Shown: positions 43,709-53,328, numbered from the stretch's first letter. The stretch is DNA of 64,000 bases from Hyphomonadaceae bacterium BL14 (GCA_027627705.1 CP091242.1:815764-879763), one strand, 5' to 3'. Numbers and translations: made by a program. The notes: generated by a model from the sequence alone, not told the origin.

Positions 43709-44347
43709 ATGTCCACGCCGTCAAAGCCTGCAACCGAAACCGCAGTCCCAGCCGATGCCGACAATCGCGGCGTCATCGCCGCTGACGGCACGCCCATGGC
43801 GCGCATCGAGCGCGCCGCGCTGGTTCTGTTTGCCGCCAGCGGCATTGACGCGGTTACCACCCGCGCGATCGCCACGCGGGCGGGTGTCGCTGAAGGCTCG
43901 ATCTATCGCCATTACCCCAGCAAGGAGGCCCTCGCCCGCGCCCTGTTCGACGCCATCCACGGACGGCTCTATGCGCTGGTCGAGGACGCCATCACCGGTG
44001 CAGGCGACGATTTCGAAGCGGCGGTGGCGCAGGTTGTCGCGGTCTATTGCGAAGCCGCCGACCGGGACCGCATCCTGTTTGAATACCACCTCACCCACAT
44101 GTTCCGGTTTGCCCGTGCTGAGAGTCCCGGGCGTCCCGACCCGACGGCGCTGATCGTGACGCGCGTCCACCGTGCCATGGCCGATGGCGATTGCCCGCGC
44201 GGCGATGCCGAACTGAAAGCCGCAGCAGCGCTGGGCGTGGTCCTGCAGCCCGCGGCGCACCGCATGGCGGGCCGTTTCTCATTCGGTCTGTCGGAACAAA
44301 CCGAATCGCTGGCACGCGCGGCGCTGGCGGCCTTGCACGCGGCCTAG
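43709..44347 (+). CDS. TetR-family regulator of the acyltransferase cluster
   Basis: A 212-residue regulator. HTH (~32-78): MARIERAALVLFAASGIDAV, TTRAIATRAGVAEGSIYRHY and PSKEALARALFDAI. The C-terminal ligand domain (~85-205) is helical and unclassified. The ATG at 43709 has GAGG 8 bases upstream; earlier in-frame ATGs lie within an operator and probably upstream of or at the transcript start. It likely represses itself through the two flanking palindromes and possibly the downstream plsC and MFS genes. Confidence 0.86.
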   Translation: MSTPSKPATETAVPADADNRGVIAADGTPMARIERAALVLFAASGIDAVTTRAIATRAGVAEGSIYRHYPSKEALARALFDAIHGRLYALVEDAITGAGDDFEAAVAQVVAVYCEAADRDRILFEYHLTHMFRFARAESPGRPDPTALIVTRVHRAMADGDCPRGDAELKAAAALGVVLQPAAHRMAGRFSFGLSEQTESLARAALAALHAA

Positions 44348-44406
44348 GCCGCTATTCCTGACATTCGCCAGCCCCGGCTGGCCCTGTTTCACCCTGGAGC
44401 GATCTC

Positions 44407-45120
44407 ATGATCCGCAGCCTTGCGCATGTCATTGCCTACTGGCTCATCACCCCGGTGGCGGCGATCGTTTGCGCCCTGCTCGCGCTCTGGCCCGGGCGTG
44501 GGCCGCTGGCTGCCGCCATTCGCCTCTATGGCATCGCTCAGGTGCTGGCTTTGCGCTGGATCGCCGGCGTGCAAATCGACGTGCGCGGCCGCGAGCGCCT
44601 GCCGGACGGTCCCACCGTCATCGCGGCCAAGCACCAGAGCTGGGGCGACGGCTTCGTCATGGTGGCCGAGATACCGGGCCTGGCCTTCGTCGCCGGAGAT
44701 CATCTGCTCAGATTTCCGCTGATCGGCTGGATCCTGAACCGGCTGGGCACCATCGTCCTGTCCAACAATGGCGGCGAAGCCGAGCGTCAGCGTATGCAGA
44801 CCGGTGTTCTGGGCCTGAAGCGCTCGCACCGGTCTGTGCTGATCTATCCCGAGGGCCATCTGGCGGCACCCGGTGAGGCGCACCGTTACCGCAAGGGCGT
44901 GTTCCACCTGTATGACGCGCTGCAACGCCCCTGCACGCCCGTGGCCACCAGCCTGGGGCTGGGCTGGGACCGCCAGAGCTTCCGCAAACGCCCCGGGCGC
45001 GTCACTGTGGAATTTCTGGACCCGATCGAGCCCGGCCTGGGCAAGGAGGACTTCATGTCGAGACTTGAGGCCGTCATCGAGGCGCGCACCCACGCCCTGC
45101 TGGCGGAGGGCCGCGCATGA
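44407..45120 (+). CDS. PlsC-like 1-acylglycerol-3-phosphate acyltransferase (second copy)
   Basis: A 237-residue paralogue of the enzyme at 42895: HX4D in AAKHQSWGDGFVMV, IYPEGHLAAPGEAHRYRKG, and PVATSLGLGWDRQSF. An N-terminal hydrophobic segment (WLITPVAAIVCALLALW) anchors it to the inner membrane. It is translationally coupled (ATGA, 45117-45120) to an LplT-like MFS carrier. That pairing of lysolipid import with reacylation resembles LplT-Aas of enterobacteria. Acyl specificity unknown. Confidence 0.86.
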   Translation: MIRSLAHVIAYWLITPVAAIVCALLALWPGRGPLAAAIRLYGIAQVLALRWIAGVQIDVRGRERLPDGPTVIAAKHQSWGDGFVMVAEIPGLAFVAGDHLLRFPLIGWILNRLGTIVLSNNGGEAERQRMQTGVLGLKRSHRSVLIYPEGHLAAPGEAHRYRKGVFHLYDALQRPCTPVATSLGLGWDRQSFRKRPGRVTVEFLDPIEPGLGKEDFMSRLEAVIEARTHALLAEGRA

Positions 45121-46418
45121 GCCCGCTCGCGACGTTCGCATTGCTGGGCCAGAGACGCTACTGGCCGATCTGGGCCGGACAGGTTCTCGGCGCTTTCAAT
45201 GACAATCTGTTCCGCTATGCGCTGGTGACGATGGCGGCGTTTCAGGGCCTGTCTGTGTTCAGCATGACGGCAGAAGAAATGGCGCCCATCGCTGCGACAG
45301 CCTTTACCCTGCCGCTCTTCGTGTTCTCCGCGGTCGCCGGCCAGATTGCAGACAAGTTCGACCGCATGAAGATCATGAAGGTCACCAAGGTCGCCGAAAT
45401 CGTACTGATGGGGCTGGCGGGGATCGGATTCCTGCTGGGACAGGCCTGGATCCTCCTGGCGGTGCTGTTTCTGATGGGGGTGCAGACGGCATTCTTTGTC
45501 CCGGCCAGGTCCGCCGCGATGCCCAATGTACTGGAGCGCCAGGAGCTCGTCGGAGGCAATGCGCTGCTCTCGGGTGCCATCAACATCATGATCCTGGCCG
45601 GTGCCATTGGTGGCACCTTGCTGGTGGGAGAAGCCTGGGGCCCCGGAGCGCTGGGCGCGATCTTAATCAGCTGCGCGGTGCTGGGCTGGCTGGCCATGCG
45701 TGAAGGCGTGCCTGCGCCGGCCAGCAATCCGGCCTTGAAAGTCAGCTGGAATATCGCCGGTCAGACCTGGCGCATTCTCGTCTTCGGGCTGAAAGACCGC
45801 CTGGTAGTGGGGCCGCTGCTGGGTGTGGCCTGGTTCTGGCTGCTCGCCGCCGCCGTGATCACGGTTCTGCCGGTGCTGACGGCGAATGTGCTGGGCGGCG
45901 CGCCGTCCGTGGTTGCGCTGTTCCAGCTCATGTTCACTGTCGGTGCGGCGCTAGGTGCTGTCCTGTGCGCCGTGCTGGCGCGCGGCGGCGAGGCGCGATG
46001 GCTGTCCATTGTGGGCGCGGCAGGCCTTGTCATCTTCCCGCTGGACCTGGCGATCCAGGCGCTGGGCCGCACGCCGGGGCCGGAGCTCATCGACGCCGTC
46101 ACCTTCCTGAATGCGCCGGAGAATTTGCGCTTCCTGATCGGGTTGACGCTGGCGGCGGTCTCCGGCGGCCTGTTCCTGGTGCCGCGCCAGGCCATGATCC
46201 AGGGCCGGGCCTTGCCGGAGCGCCGCGGCCGGGTGCTGGCCGCCAGCGGCGTTCTGAACGGCGCGTCCGCGACGCTGGGCCAACTGGTGCTGCTGGCACT
46301 GGCCTGGCTCGGGGCACCGCTGCCAACCGTGTTCATTCTGATCGCGGCCGGATCGGCTATTATCGTGCTGACCGATATTCTGCGCCCCAGCGGTCCGCCC
46401 CCGCGCCGGAGCGAGTGA
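45117..46418 (+). CDS. LplT-like MFS transporter (lysophospholipid flippase type)
   Basis: A 433-residue inner-membrane protein of about 12 helices. The opening RYWPIWAGQVLGAFNDNLFR and TAFTLPLFVFSAVAGQIADK, followed by DRMKIMKVTKVAEI, match the LplT branch of the MFS. LplT moves 2-acyl lysophospholipids inward for reacylation. Coupling to a PlsC-like acyltransferase gene supports a lipid-remodelling role. The C-terminal end is Pro/Arg-rich. Transport activity is inferred from the family. Confidence 0.82.
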   Translation: MSPLATFALLGQRRYWPIWAGQVLGAFNDNLFRYALVTMAAFQGLSVFSMTAEEMAPIAATAFTLPLFVFSAVAGQIADKFDRMKIMKVTKVAEIVLMGLAGIGFLLGQAWILLAVLFLMGVQTAFFVPARSAAMPNVLERQELVGGNALLSGAINIMILAGAIGGTLLVGEAWGPGALGAILISCAVLGWLAMREGVPAPASNPALKVSWNIAGQTWRILVFGLKDRLVVGPLLGVAWFWLLAAAVITVLPVLTANVLGGAPSVVALFQLMFTVGAALGAVLCAVLARGGEARWLSIVGAAGLVIFPLDLAIQALGRTPGPELIDAVTFLNAPENLRFLIGLTLAAVSGGLFLVPRQAMIQGRALPERRGRVLAASGVLNGASATLGQLVLLALAWLGAPLPTVFILIAAGSAIIVLTDILRPSGPPPRRSE

Positions 46419-46463
46419 TGAGGCCTCTCGCCAAATCGCAGCGGCGGGGCTAAGCCGGAAATC

Positions 46464-47618
46464 ATGGAGTGGATATCTGACACAGCCCGTTTGGCCGACG
46501 CGTGCGCCGAAATGCGCAAGGCCGAGTTTGTGGCGGTGGACACCGAGTTCATGCGCGAGACGACGTTCTGGCCCCAGCTCTGCCTGATCCAGGCAGCGGG
46601 CGGGACACGCGAGGTGCTGATTGATCCGCTGGCCGAAGGGCTGGATCTCACCCCTTTTCATGAGCTGCTGACCGATCCGTCGGTGGTCAAGGTCTTCCAC
46701 GCCTGCCGCCAGGACCTTGAGATTTTCTTCCACTCGGGTGGCGGGCTGATCCCGACGCCGCTGTTCGACACCCAGATCGCGGCCATGGCTGTGGGTCTGG
46801 GCGATTCGATTTCCTACGACAATCTGGTGCGCGCCTATCTGGGCCAGGGCGTCGATAAGGGATCGCGCTTCACTGACTGGTCGCGCCGGCCCCTGTCGGA
46901 CGCCCAGAAAATCTATGCGCTGGCGGACGTCACGCTGCTGCGTGACCTGTTCCCGCAGCTGCGCAGCCAGCTCGCCGAAAGCGGGCGCGAAGGCTGGCTC
47001 GCCGAGGAAATGAAGACGCTGACCGACCCGGCCACCTATCAGATGAAGCCGGAAGACGCCTGGAAGCGTCTGAAGCTGCGCAAAACCACGCCCAAATGGC
47101 TGGCCGCCCTGAAAGCCGCCGCCGAATGGCGCGAGATCGAAGCCCAGACCCGCGATATACCGCGCAGCCGGATCATGAAGGATGACGGGCTCTACGAGCT
47201 CGCCCAGGCCGCGCCGCAGAGCGTGGAGGAGCTGGGCGTGCTGCGCGCCGTGCCCAATGGCTTTGAACGCTCCAAGCCCGCCGAGCGCCTGATCGCACGC
47301 ATGCAGATGGCCTTGGCGGACCCCAAGGCCTATGCGCCCAAGCTTGACCCGCTCACCGCCGTGCCGCCCAATCTCGGCCCGGTCATCGAGCTCCTCAAAG
47401 TGCTGCTGAAGGCCGTCGCGGAAGACGCCGATGTGGCGCCGCGCCTGATCGCCACCATGCCCGATCTCGAACAGATCGCCGCGTTCGACGACGCAAAGGT
47501 CGCCGCCATGAGCGGCTGGCGGCGCAAGGTGTTCGGCGACAAGGCCTTGCGCCTCAAGCGCGGTGAGCTGGCTCTGGTGCTGGAAAACGGCAAGGTCGAA
47601 GTGGTCGAACTGGAATAG
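46464..47618 (+). CDS. rnd: Ribonuclease D
   Basis: A 384-residue DEDD-type 3'-5' exonuclease that trims tRNA and other stable RNA ends. The exonuclease domain (~1-165) has AVDTEFMRETTFWPQLCLIQ (Asp and Glu), VFHACRQDLEIFF (Asp) and the DEDDy pair in QKIYALADVTLL. An HRDC domain follows (~205-290, LAALKAAAEWREIEAQTRDI) and then an unassigned C-terminal helical region. Length is typical (~375-390). It begins 45 bp after the LplT-like gene, possibly in the same transcript. Confidence 0.93.
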   Translation: MEWISDTARLADACAEMRKAEFVAVDTEFMRETTFWPQLCLIQAAGGTREVLIDPLAEGLDLTPFHELLTDPSVVKVFHACRQDLEIFFHSGGGLIPTPLFDTQIAAMAVGLGDSISYDNLVRAYLGQGVDKGSRFTDWSRRPLSDAQKIYALADVTLLRDLFPQLRSQLAESGREGWLAEEMKTLTDPATYQMKPEDAWKRLKLRKTTPKWLAALKAAAEWREIEAQTRDIPRSRIMKDDGLYELAQAAPQSVEELGVLRAVPNGFERSKPAERLIARMQMALADPKAYAPKLDPLTAVPPNLGPVIELLKVLLKAVAEDADVAPRLIATMPDLEQIAAFDDAKVAAMSGWRRKVFGDKALRLKRGELALVLENGKVEVVELE

Positions 47619-47650
47619 CGCCACGCGTCCCGGTCTGCCACACTGCGTCC

Positions 47651-48163
47651 ATGACGACGCAACCTGCTCCTGTTGTCGCGCAACGCGCCCGCCCGGCTGG
47701 CGGCGCCATGGCGCGTGCGCTCCTGACTCTGGGTGTGGTGTGTTTTCCGCTGGGCATCACCCTGCCGGTGATGGAGACGACACGCTTCTGGGTGTTTCGC
47801 GACAGCTATTCGCTGTTCGGCGCGGTCAGTAAGCTGCTTGAAGCGGGCGAGTGGCGGCTCGGACTGTTGGTTGCCCTCTTCTCCATGGGGGCACCGCTGG
47901 CCAAGATGATGCTGGTGGCGGCGCTGCACGCGCGCCCGGCCGGGGCAGACGGTGGCTGGCTCGCACGCTGGGTGGAGCGGCTGGGCAAATGGTCCCTGAC
48001 CGATGTGCTGGTGGTCGCCTTGCTGATCGTGATCTGGTCCGGCGGTGCCATGGTGACGGTGGTCAGCCAACCCGGCCTGTGGTTCTTCGCCCTCAGCGCG
48101 ATCTGCCTGATGCTGGCGTCCGGGCGGATCATGCGCGATCTGACGCCGTCACCACAGCCATAA
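47651..48163 (+). CDS. Paraquat-inducible protein A (PqiA-like), single domain
   Basis: A 170-residue inner-membrane protein with four hydrophobic helices. The PqiA signature reads FPLGITLPVMETTRF, FWVFRDSYSLFGAVSKLLEA, LFSMGAPLAKMMLVA and KWSLTDVLVVALLIV. E. coli PqiA has two such domains and works with MCE protein PqiB in lipid traffic between membranes; this is a one-domain version without pqiB nearby. It lies 32 bp after rnd and converges on tRNA-Pro. Confidence 0.85.
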   Translation: MTTQPAPVVAQRARPAGGAMARALLTLGVVCFPLGITLPVMETTRFWVFRDSYSLFGAVSKLLEAGEWRLGLLVALFSMGAPLAKMMLVAALHARPAGADGGWLARWVERLGKWSLTDVLVVALLIVIWSGGAMVTVVSQPGLWFFALSAICLMLASGRIMRDLTPSPQP

Positions 48164-48200
48164 CCGCACGCCGCGTCACGGCAGTTCTCTGGAATGAAAA

Positions 48201-48278
48201 TGGTCGGAGCGGCCGGATTCGAACCGGCGACCCCTGGTCCCCCAGACCAGTGCGCTAACCGGGCTGCGCCACGCTCCG
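48201..48278 (-). tRNA. tRNA-Pro (anticodon GGG)
   Basis: On the minus strand the cloverleaf is complete: acceptor CGGAGCG/CGCTCCG, D-arm GCGC...GCGC, anticodon stem CTGGT/ACCAG with loop CTGGGGG (anticodon GGG, reading CCC/CCT), T-arm GCCGG-TTCGAAT-CCGGC, and an encoded ACCA end (48201-48204). 78 nt including CCA. Confidence 0.95.
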
Positions 48279-48403
48279 ATACCAAGTCGTCCGGGCAGTG
48301 CCCGGTCCCCGGCCCTCGGTGCCGGGAGGCGTCTTATAGGCGGGCCGCACGGCTGCGGCAACCGGGCGCGGCACCCGCCTGCAAACGATATCCAGGTGTC
48401 CCG

Positions 48404-48952
48404 TCAGCCCGCCGGGCCAAGCACCTGATCAAGCCGCGCACGCGCCGCCTGCACATGGTCCAGCGCCCGTTGAGCGGCGGACCGCTGGGCGGGTGTCAAC
48501 TCCATGGAATGAGCCGGGATGGGACCGGAGGCGCGGCCGGGGGCAACGGCCCGGGGCCAATCCTCATCGTCACGCATCTCCACTGGCTGACGCGCGCGCG
48601 CCGGCGGTGTCTCGATCTGCGGGGCCGCGCCGGCGGCATCAGGCGCATCCGCCCCGCCGGGCGATGCGGGCGCGACGGTGCCATCAGCGAGCGCGCAGAC
48701 CCCGGCCACGCCGTGATCCTTCAGGTATTTCTGGGCCCCCTTGATAGTATAGCCTTCTTCATAAAGAAGATGCTTCAAGCCCTTGAGAAGATTAATGTCA
48801 TGGGGACGATAAAGCCGCCGCCCGCCGGCTTTTTTCACCGGCTTGATCTGGATGAACTTGCTCTCCCAGAAGCGCAGCACATGGGCCGGCAGTCCGGCTT
48901 CCTCGCCCGCTTCGGAAATGGTCCGGTAGGCGTCAGCAGACTTGCCGCTCAT
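48404..48952 (-). CDS. MerR-family regulator next to ihfA
   Basis: A 182-residue protein. The MerR helix-turn-helix is at ~8-75: [59 protein letters not shown]. The remainder is Ala/Pro-rich and helical at the end ([17 protein letters not shown]), with no metal-binding Cys cluster. This gene directly after ihfA is a conserved pairing in alphaproteobacteria; its targets are unknown. It begins 9 bp after the ihfA stop. Confidence 0.88.
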   Translation of the reverse strand: MSGKSADAYRTISEAGEEAGLPAHVLRFWESKFIQIKPVKKAGGRRLYRPHDINLLKGLKHLLYEEGYTIKGAQKYLKDHGVAGVCALADGTVAPASPGGADAPDAAGAAPQIETPPARARQPVEMRDDEDWPRAVAPGRASGPIPAHSMELTPAQRSAAQRALDHVQAARARLDQVLGPAG

Positions 48953-48961
48953 GCGCGCTTC

Positions 48962-49264
48962 CTAGCGTGACAGAGCCGTATCGACCCTGTCCTTGAGAAC
49001 CTGGGAGGGTTTGAACACCAGAACGCGCCGCGGTTCAATCGGCACTTCCTGACCGGTTTTCGGATTGCGTCCGACGCGGCCATTCTTGTCACGCAGCACG
49101 AACGAGCCGAACGATGACAGCTTCACCGACTCGCCATCCACCAGTGTCTCGGCCACCATATCCAGCACGGCCTCTACCAGTTGCGCGCTTTCCTGCCGGG
49201 AGAGCCCAACCTCCCGGTTGACGGCATCGGCCAGATCCGCCCGCGTCAGTGTCTTGGAACCCAT
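48962..49264 (-). CDS. ihfA: Integration host factor alpha subunit
   Basis: A 100-residue HU/IHF-fold DNA-bending protein: [40 protein letters not shown], then [20 protein letters not shown] with the intercalating Pro in the beta arm. It would pair with IhfB (not in this window) to bend DNA in recombination and transcription. Length is typical. Confidence 0.94.
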   Translation of the reverse strand: MGSKTLTRADLADAVNREVGLSRQESAQLVEAVLDMVAETLVDGESVKLSSFGSFVLRDKNGRVGRNPKTGQEVPIEPRRVLVFKPSQVLKDRVDTALSR

Positions 49265-49345
49265 ATGTCATCCCCTAACCTGTCCTGTGCCCCACACGTT
49301 ACGGCGAGCACCGCGGCAAGGTCAATGTTAACCATAATCACAGGG

Positions 49346-50320
49346 TTAGTACCGCGCTAACGCCGCGCCCCAAGTGAACCCGCCACCCATGGCTTCCATC
49401 AGAACGAGATCTCCCCGTTTGATGCGCCCGTCCCGCACCGCCACGTCAAATGCCAGCGGAATCGAGGCAGCCGATGTGTTGCCGTGCAGGGCGACGGTGG
49501 AGATGACGCGCTCGTGCGGAATGTCCAGCCGGTTGGCGACACCCACCAGAATGCGCTGGTTGGCCTGGTGCGGCACGAACCAGTCAACGTCGGCGATGGC
49601 GATTCCGGCCATCTGCGCCAACTCACTCATGGAGCCTGCGATCTTGTTGACCGCGTGGCGGAACACCTGATTGCCCTGCATGCGCAGATGCCCGACCGTC
49701 TTGGTACGCGACGGCCCGCCATCGACATAAAGCATGTCGCAAAACTCGCCGTCCGATCGCAGGTGGGTGCGGATGATGCCTTTGTGCGCATCGCGCGACC
49801 CGGTCTCGGCAGTGAGCACCACCGCTCCAGCCCCGTCGCCGAACAGCACGCAAGTGGTCCGGTCGGTCCAGTCGAGAATACGCGAGAACGTCTCCGCGCC
49901 GATCACCAGGGCCGTCGTGGCCTGACCGCAGCGAATGAAATTGTCGGCGGTCGCCAGGGCATAGAGAAAGCCCGAACACACCGCCTGCACATCAAACGCG
50001 CAGCCGCGCTTCACGCCCAGTTTTTCCTGAACAATGGTCGCAGTGGCCGGAAAGGTGAGGTCCGGCGTGGCGGTGGCCACGATGATCAGGTCGACATCCG
50101 AGGCGGACAGGCCGGCATGGTCCAGCGCCCGGCGGGCCGCTTCCACGCCCAGATCGGACGTGTACTGCCCCTCCGCCACGATATGGCGCTGGGTGATGCC
50201 GGTGCGTTCGCGGATCCACGCGTCCGTGGTTTCCACGATGGCTTCCATCCCGGCATTGGTCAGCACCTTTTCCGGAAGATAGGATCCGATGCCGGCGATG
50301 CGTGAATAAACGTCTGTCAC
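49346..50320 (-). CDS. fabH: Beta-ketoacyl-ACP synthase III
   Basis: A 324-residue thiolase-fold enzyme starting fatty acid synthesis from acetyl-CoA and malonyl-ACP. The catalytic triad is present: Cys in [13 protein letters not shown], His in [10 protein letters not shown], Asn in [11 protein letters not shown]. The closing [13 protein letters not shown] is the family's end motif. The ATG overlaps the plsX stop by ATGA (50317-50320). The plsX-fabH pair links phospholipid and fatty acid initiation. Confidence 0.96.
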   Translation of the reverse strand: MTDVYSRIAGIGSYLPEKVLTNAGMEAIVETTDAWIRERTGITQRHIVAEGQYTSDLGVEAARRALDHAGLSASDVDLIIVATATPDLTFPATATIVQEKLGVKRGCAFDVQAVCSGFLYALATADNFIRCGQATTALVIGAETFSRILDWTDRTTCVLFGDGAGAVVLTAETGSRDAHKGIIRTHLRSDGEFCDMLYVDGGPSRTKTVGHLRMQGNQVFRHAVNKIAGSMSELAQMAGIAIADVDWFVPHQANQRILVGVANRLDIPHERVISTVALHGNTSAASIPLAFDVAVRDGRIKRGDLVLMEAMGGGFTWGAALARY

Positions 50321-51390
50321 GCTGATTCCCTTTGCGCCTGATCCGTGCCGCCCTCGCCCGGCACCTCAATGGCGGCCAGACGCGCCAGATTGGTCTCGAT
50401 TTCTCTGAGAAAGGCGCTGTCGGCCATCTCCAGTGCGATACGCAGTGATGTGGAGAAACCGGCAGCATCGGTTCCGCCGTGGCTTTTGACCACCACACCG
50501 TTGAGGCCCAGAAAGACCCCGCCATTGACGTTGCGCGGGTCCATGCGGGCGCGCAATTGCTTGAGGGCGCCCAGCGACAACAGGGCCGCGCCGGCCTTGG
50601 CCAACAAAGAACTGGTCATGGCTTCCTTCATCCAGCCCCCGACCAGCCGCGCGGTGCCTTCAGCGGTCTTCAGCGCCACATTCCCAGTAAATCCGTCGGT
50701 GACGACCACATTGGTGGTGCCCGCCGAGATATCGTCGCCCTCGATGAATCCGCGATAGTCCATGTCCAGCCCGGCCGCACGCACCAGCGCATCCGCATCG
50801 CGGATCACCTGGCTGCCTTTGAGCTCTTCCTGACCGACATTGAGCAGGCCCACGGTCGGGCGCGCCGCGCCATGCATGGCGCGATGAAAGGCTTCGCCCA
50901 GCACGGCAAACTCGACAAGCTGAGAGGGTGTGCAATCCACGTTGGCACCCACATCCAGCACGGTGGAAAACCCGCTGGGGGCCGGCCAGCTGGCGGCAAT
51001 GGCGGGGCGGTGGACGCCCGGCTTCATGCGCAAAATGACCTTGGATATCGCCATCAGCGCGCCGGTATTGCCTGCCGATACGGCCACCTGCGCCTCGCCG
51101 TCCTTGACCGCGTGCACAGCGTTCCACATGGAGGACCCGCGCGAGCGGCGCACCGCTTCGGACGGTTTGGCGGACATGTCCACCTCGGTATCGGTGTGGC
51201 GGACCTCGCTGGCATCGCCCAGCACGTCATGGCGCGCGATCAGGGGTGCCAACACGTTTTCATCGCCATGGAAAATGAGGCGGACCTTGCGTCGCCGGGC
51301 GCTCAGAAACAGCGCCGCGCCGTCCACGACGCTTTGCGGCGCGTGATCGCCCCCCATGGCGTCAAGCGAGAGAACCAGTCCTGTTGTCAT
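50317..51390 (-). CDS. plsX: Phosphate acyltransferase PlsX
   Basis: A 357-residue enzyme making acyl-phosphate from acyl-ACP for glycerol-3-phosphate acylation. It opens [20 protein letters not shown], with [54 protein letters not shown] and [18 protein letters not shown]. The ATG at 51390 is chosen; a TTG five codons earlier is possible. The DUF177 (YceD-like) gene that often precedes plsX in alphaproteobacteria is absent; a CBP3-like gene lies ~90 bp upstream. Confidence 0.95.
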   Translation of the reverse strand: MTTGLVLSLDAMGGDHAPQSVVDGAALFLSARRRKVRLIFHGDENVLAPLIARHDVLGDASEVRHTDTEVDMSAKPSEAVRRSRGSSMWNAVHAVKDGEAQVAVSAGNTGALMAISKVILRMKPGVHRPAIAASWPAPSGFSTVLDVGANVDCTPSQLVEFAVLGEAFHRAMHGAARPTVGLLNVGQEELKGSQVIRDADALVRAAGLDMDYRGFIEGDDISAGTTNVVVTDGFTGNVALKTAEGTARLVGGWMKEAMTSSLLAKAGAALLSLGALKQLRARMDPRNVNGGVFLGLNGVVVKSHGGTDAAGFSTSLRIALEMADSAFLREIETNLARLAAIEVPGEGGTDQAQRESA

Positions 51391-51483
51391 ATCAAATCCG
51401 GACAAAATGAATGGACATCGCGCCTGAATGCGGGCGGCGCGCGCACCTTACCTTGCGCCCTTCGCGATGCAAACCGCGCCAGC

Positions 51484-52026
51484 TCAGCCGATGAGCGATC
51501 GCGCAAAACGGGGCGTTTCGCCTTCAATCAGCGCCTGCGGTGCCTGATCGGCCAGCTGTGCGGCGCAGGTCATCGCATAACGCGCGAACGCGGCCGCCTT
51601 GGGGCCGGCACCGGCATCGCCATCAAACATGTTGCGCGACATGGCCTCGGCCAGGGCGCTTTCGTCCCCGGCGGCAAGTGCGGCTTCATAGGCTTTGGCG
51701 CGGCCATAGAACGCCTCGCCCATCGCCTTGATTCGCTTGCCGACAGACAGGTCCCCGGTGCCCATTTCGCGCAAGGCCGCATCCATGTCATCGAACATGA
51801 TGTCGAACACAAGCTGGGCCAGGCGCTTGCCCGACTCGCCCCCGTCGCGCAGCCGCCGCAACAGCAAAATGGCATGCAACACGATCAGATCGAAGCGCCC
51901 GTCCACCGTGTCCGGCGCCCCGTTGGCACCATACAAAGCCGGGCGGCGCGCGGCCTCGAGCACCGCGTCATACAGGACGCGGGCACGCGCCTTGAGAGGG
52001 TCTTTTGCGAACAATCGGCCGAACAT
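51484..52026 (-). CDS. Ubiquinol-cytochrome c chaperone (CBP3-like)
   Basis: A 180-residue helical protein of the Ubiq_cyt_C_chap family: ARVLYDAVLEAARRPALYG, VDGRFDLIVLHAILLLRRL, LVFDIMFDDMDAALREMGTG and VGKRIKAMGEAFYGRAKAYE. Yeast CBP3 helps assemble cytochrome bc1. In bacteria the family co-occurs with bc1, but this role is inferred. It diverges from bamE, a conserved arrangement in alphaproteobacteria. Confidence 0.9.
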   Translation of the reverse strand: MFGRLFAKDPLKARARVLYDAVLEAARRPALYGANGAPDTVDGRFDLIVLHAILLLRRLRDGGESGKRLAQLVFDIMFDDMDAALREMGTGDLSVGKRIKAMGEAFYGRAKAYEAALAAGDESALAEAMSRNMFDGDAGAGPKAAAFARYAMTCAAQLADQAPQALIEGETPRFARSLIG

Positions 52027-52140
52027 GCGCGAACATCTCCCAATCAGGCCCGCTTGAAGCTATGGTCGCGTCACGGTACGTCAATACGACAAGCCGCAAG
52101 CCCGCTTGCGGCCTTTTGACAGCGTTTGCAGGAGAGTTCC

Positions 52141-52635
52141 ATGGCCTTTCGCCGCGCCCTCATCGCCTCCGCCATCATTCTGGCGGGCGGGCTCGTCACG
52201 GCCTGTAACCCGACCCTGCGCAGTCACGGTTTCCGGTTTCCTGATGGCGAAGTGCCAGTCATCACTGCAGGCGAGGACACCCAGGCAAGCATTCTGGCGA
52301 CGCTCGGCAGCCCGTCCACGCGCGGCATGTTCGACGACAACACCTGGTATTATATCGCCGATACGCGCGAGTATCTGGCCTATCTGCGTCCCGAAACCCG
52401 CGAACGCCGCGTTATCGCCGTGCGCTTCGACGAAGCCGGTGTGGTCAGTGCCGTCGACGAGTACGGGATGGAAGACGGCCGCATTGTCGCCTTTGTGGGC
52501 CGGGAGACGCCGACGCGTGGACGCGAACTGTCCGTGCTCGAGCAATTGCTCGGCAATGTGGGTCGTCCCTCGGCTGATCAGTTTGGCGAACAGCAAAACC
52601 TGCCCGGCGGCGCCGGCGGCCCGCGCCGTCAATAG
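52141..52635 (+). CDS. bamE: Outer-membrane assembly lipoprotein BamE (SmpA/OmlA)
   Basis: A 164-residue lipoprotein with lipobox LVTAC (Cys after ~20 residues). The SmpA/OmlA core (~38-125) reads GEDTQASILATLGSPSTRG, FDDNTWYYIADTREYLAYLR and RVIAVRFDEAGVV. It is a BAM-complex accessory supporting barrel insertion in the outer membrane. The C-terminal ~40 residues after the core (ELSVLEQLLGNVGRP) are the usual alphaproteobacterial extension. The ATG at 52141 has AGGAGA just upstream. Confidence 0.9.
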   Translation: MAFRRALIASAIILAGGLVTACNPTLRSHGFRFPDGEVPVITAGEDTQASILATLGSPSTRGMFDDNTWYYIADTREYLAYLRPETRERRVIAVRFDEAGVVSAVDEYGMEDGRIVAFVGRETPTRGRELSVLEQLLGNVGRPSADQFGEQQNLPGGAGGPRRQ

Positions 52636-52647
52636 GATTCCAAAGCG

Positions 52648-53328
52648 ATGGATCTGGTGATTCCCGCACCGGCGCTGGTTACCGCGCCGGTCGAAGGCGG
52701 CGGCGATTTTCCAGTGCGCCGGATTTACTGTGTCGGGCGCAATTATGCTGACCATGCCCGCGAAATGGGTGCCGACCCCACACGCGAAGCCCCGTTTTTC
52801 TTTTCCAAGCCGCGCGATGCACTGGCCGCAGGCGGCTACATCCCCTATCCGCCCGCCACCGCCGATCTGCACTATGAGGTCGAGCTGGTCCTGGCGCTGG
52901 GCAGCGGCGGATCCAATCTGACGCCGGACGCAGCGGCAGCCTGCATCTGGGGCGCCGCGGTCGGGATCGACTTTACCCGCCGTGACTTGCAGGCTCAAGC
53001 CAAAGACAAGGGCCGCCCCTGGGATACCGCCAAAGGATTTGACGCCTCTGCGCCCATCGGACTGATCCGCCCCGGTTCTGCACCGGGCAGCGGTGCCATC
53101 ACGCTGAGCGTCAATGGGCAGATCCGCCAGAGCGGCGATGTCGCCGACATGATCTGGTCATCTGCGGAAATCCTCAGCCATCTGTCTGCCCTGTTTGACC
53201 TGGCCGCCGGCGATCTGGTTTTCACCGGCACCCCTGCGGGCGTAGGCCCGGTCAGCATCGGCGACACGCTGGATGCGCGCGCGGGCGATTTGCCCGGCCT
53301 TCAGCTGACGATCGCGCCGCGCACCTGA
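52648..53328 (+). CDS. Fumarylacetoacetate hydrolase family protein
   Basis: A 226-residue FAH-fold enzyme: IYCVGRNYADHAREMG, FFFSKPRDALAAGG, the metal-binding acids in LHYEVELVLALG, IDFTRRDLQAQAKDKGRPWD and VFTGTPAGVGPVSIGD. Similar short FAHs act as acylpyruvases, oxaloacetate decarboxylases or 2-keto-diol hydratases. It begins 12 bp after bamE and is followed by kynA, so a role in aromatic amino acid breakdown is possible but unproven. Confidence 0.88.
   Translation: MDLVIPAPALVTAPVEGGGDFPVRRIYCVGRNYADHAREMGADPTREAPFFFSKPRDALAAGGYIPYPPATADLHYEVELVLALGSGGSNLTPDAAAACIWGAAVGIDFTRRDLQAQAKDKGRPWDTAKGFDASAPIGLIRPGSAPGSGAITLSVNGQIRQSGDVADMIWSSAEILSHLSALFDLAAGDLVFTGTPAGVGPVSIGDTLDARAGDLPGLQLTIAPRT

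Noticed and set aside
45951..47624. 557-residue minus-strand frame across the LplT-like and rnd genes
   Set aside because: Spans two real plus-strand genes with clear catalytic motifs and has none itself.
48201..48278. tRNA-Pro as attachment site of an integrated element
   Set aside because: No integrase, att repeat or foreign genes nearby; flanked by core genes pqiA and merR-ihfA.
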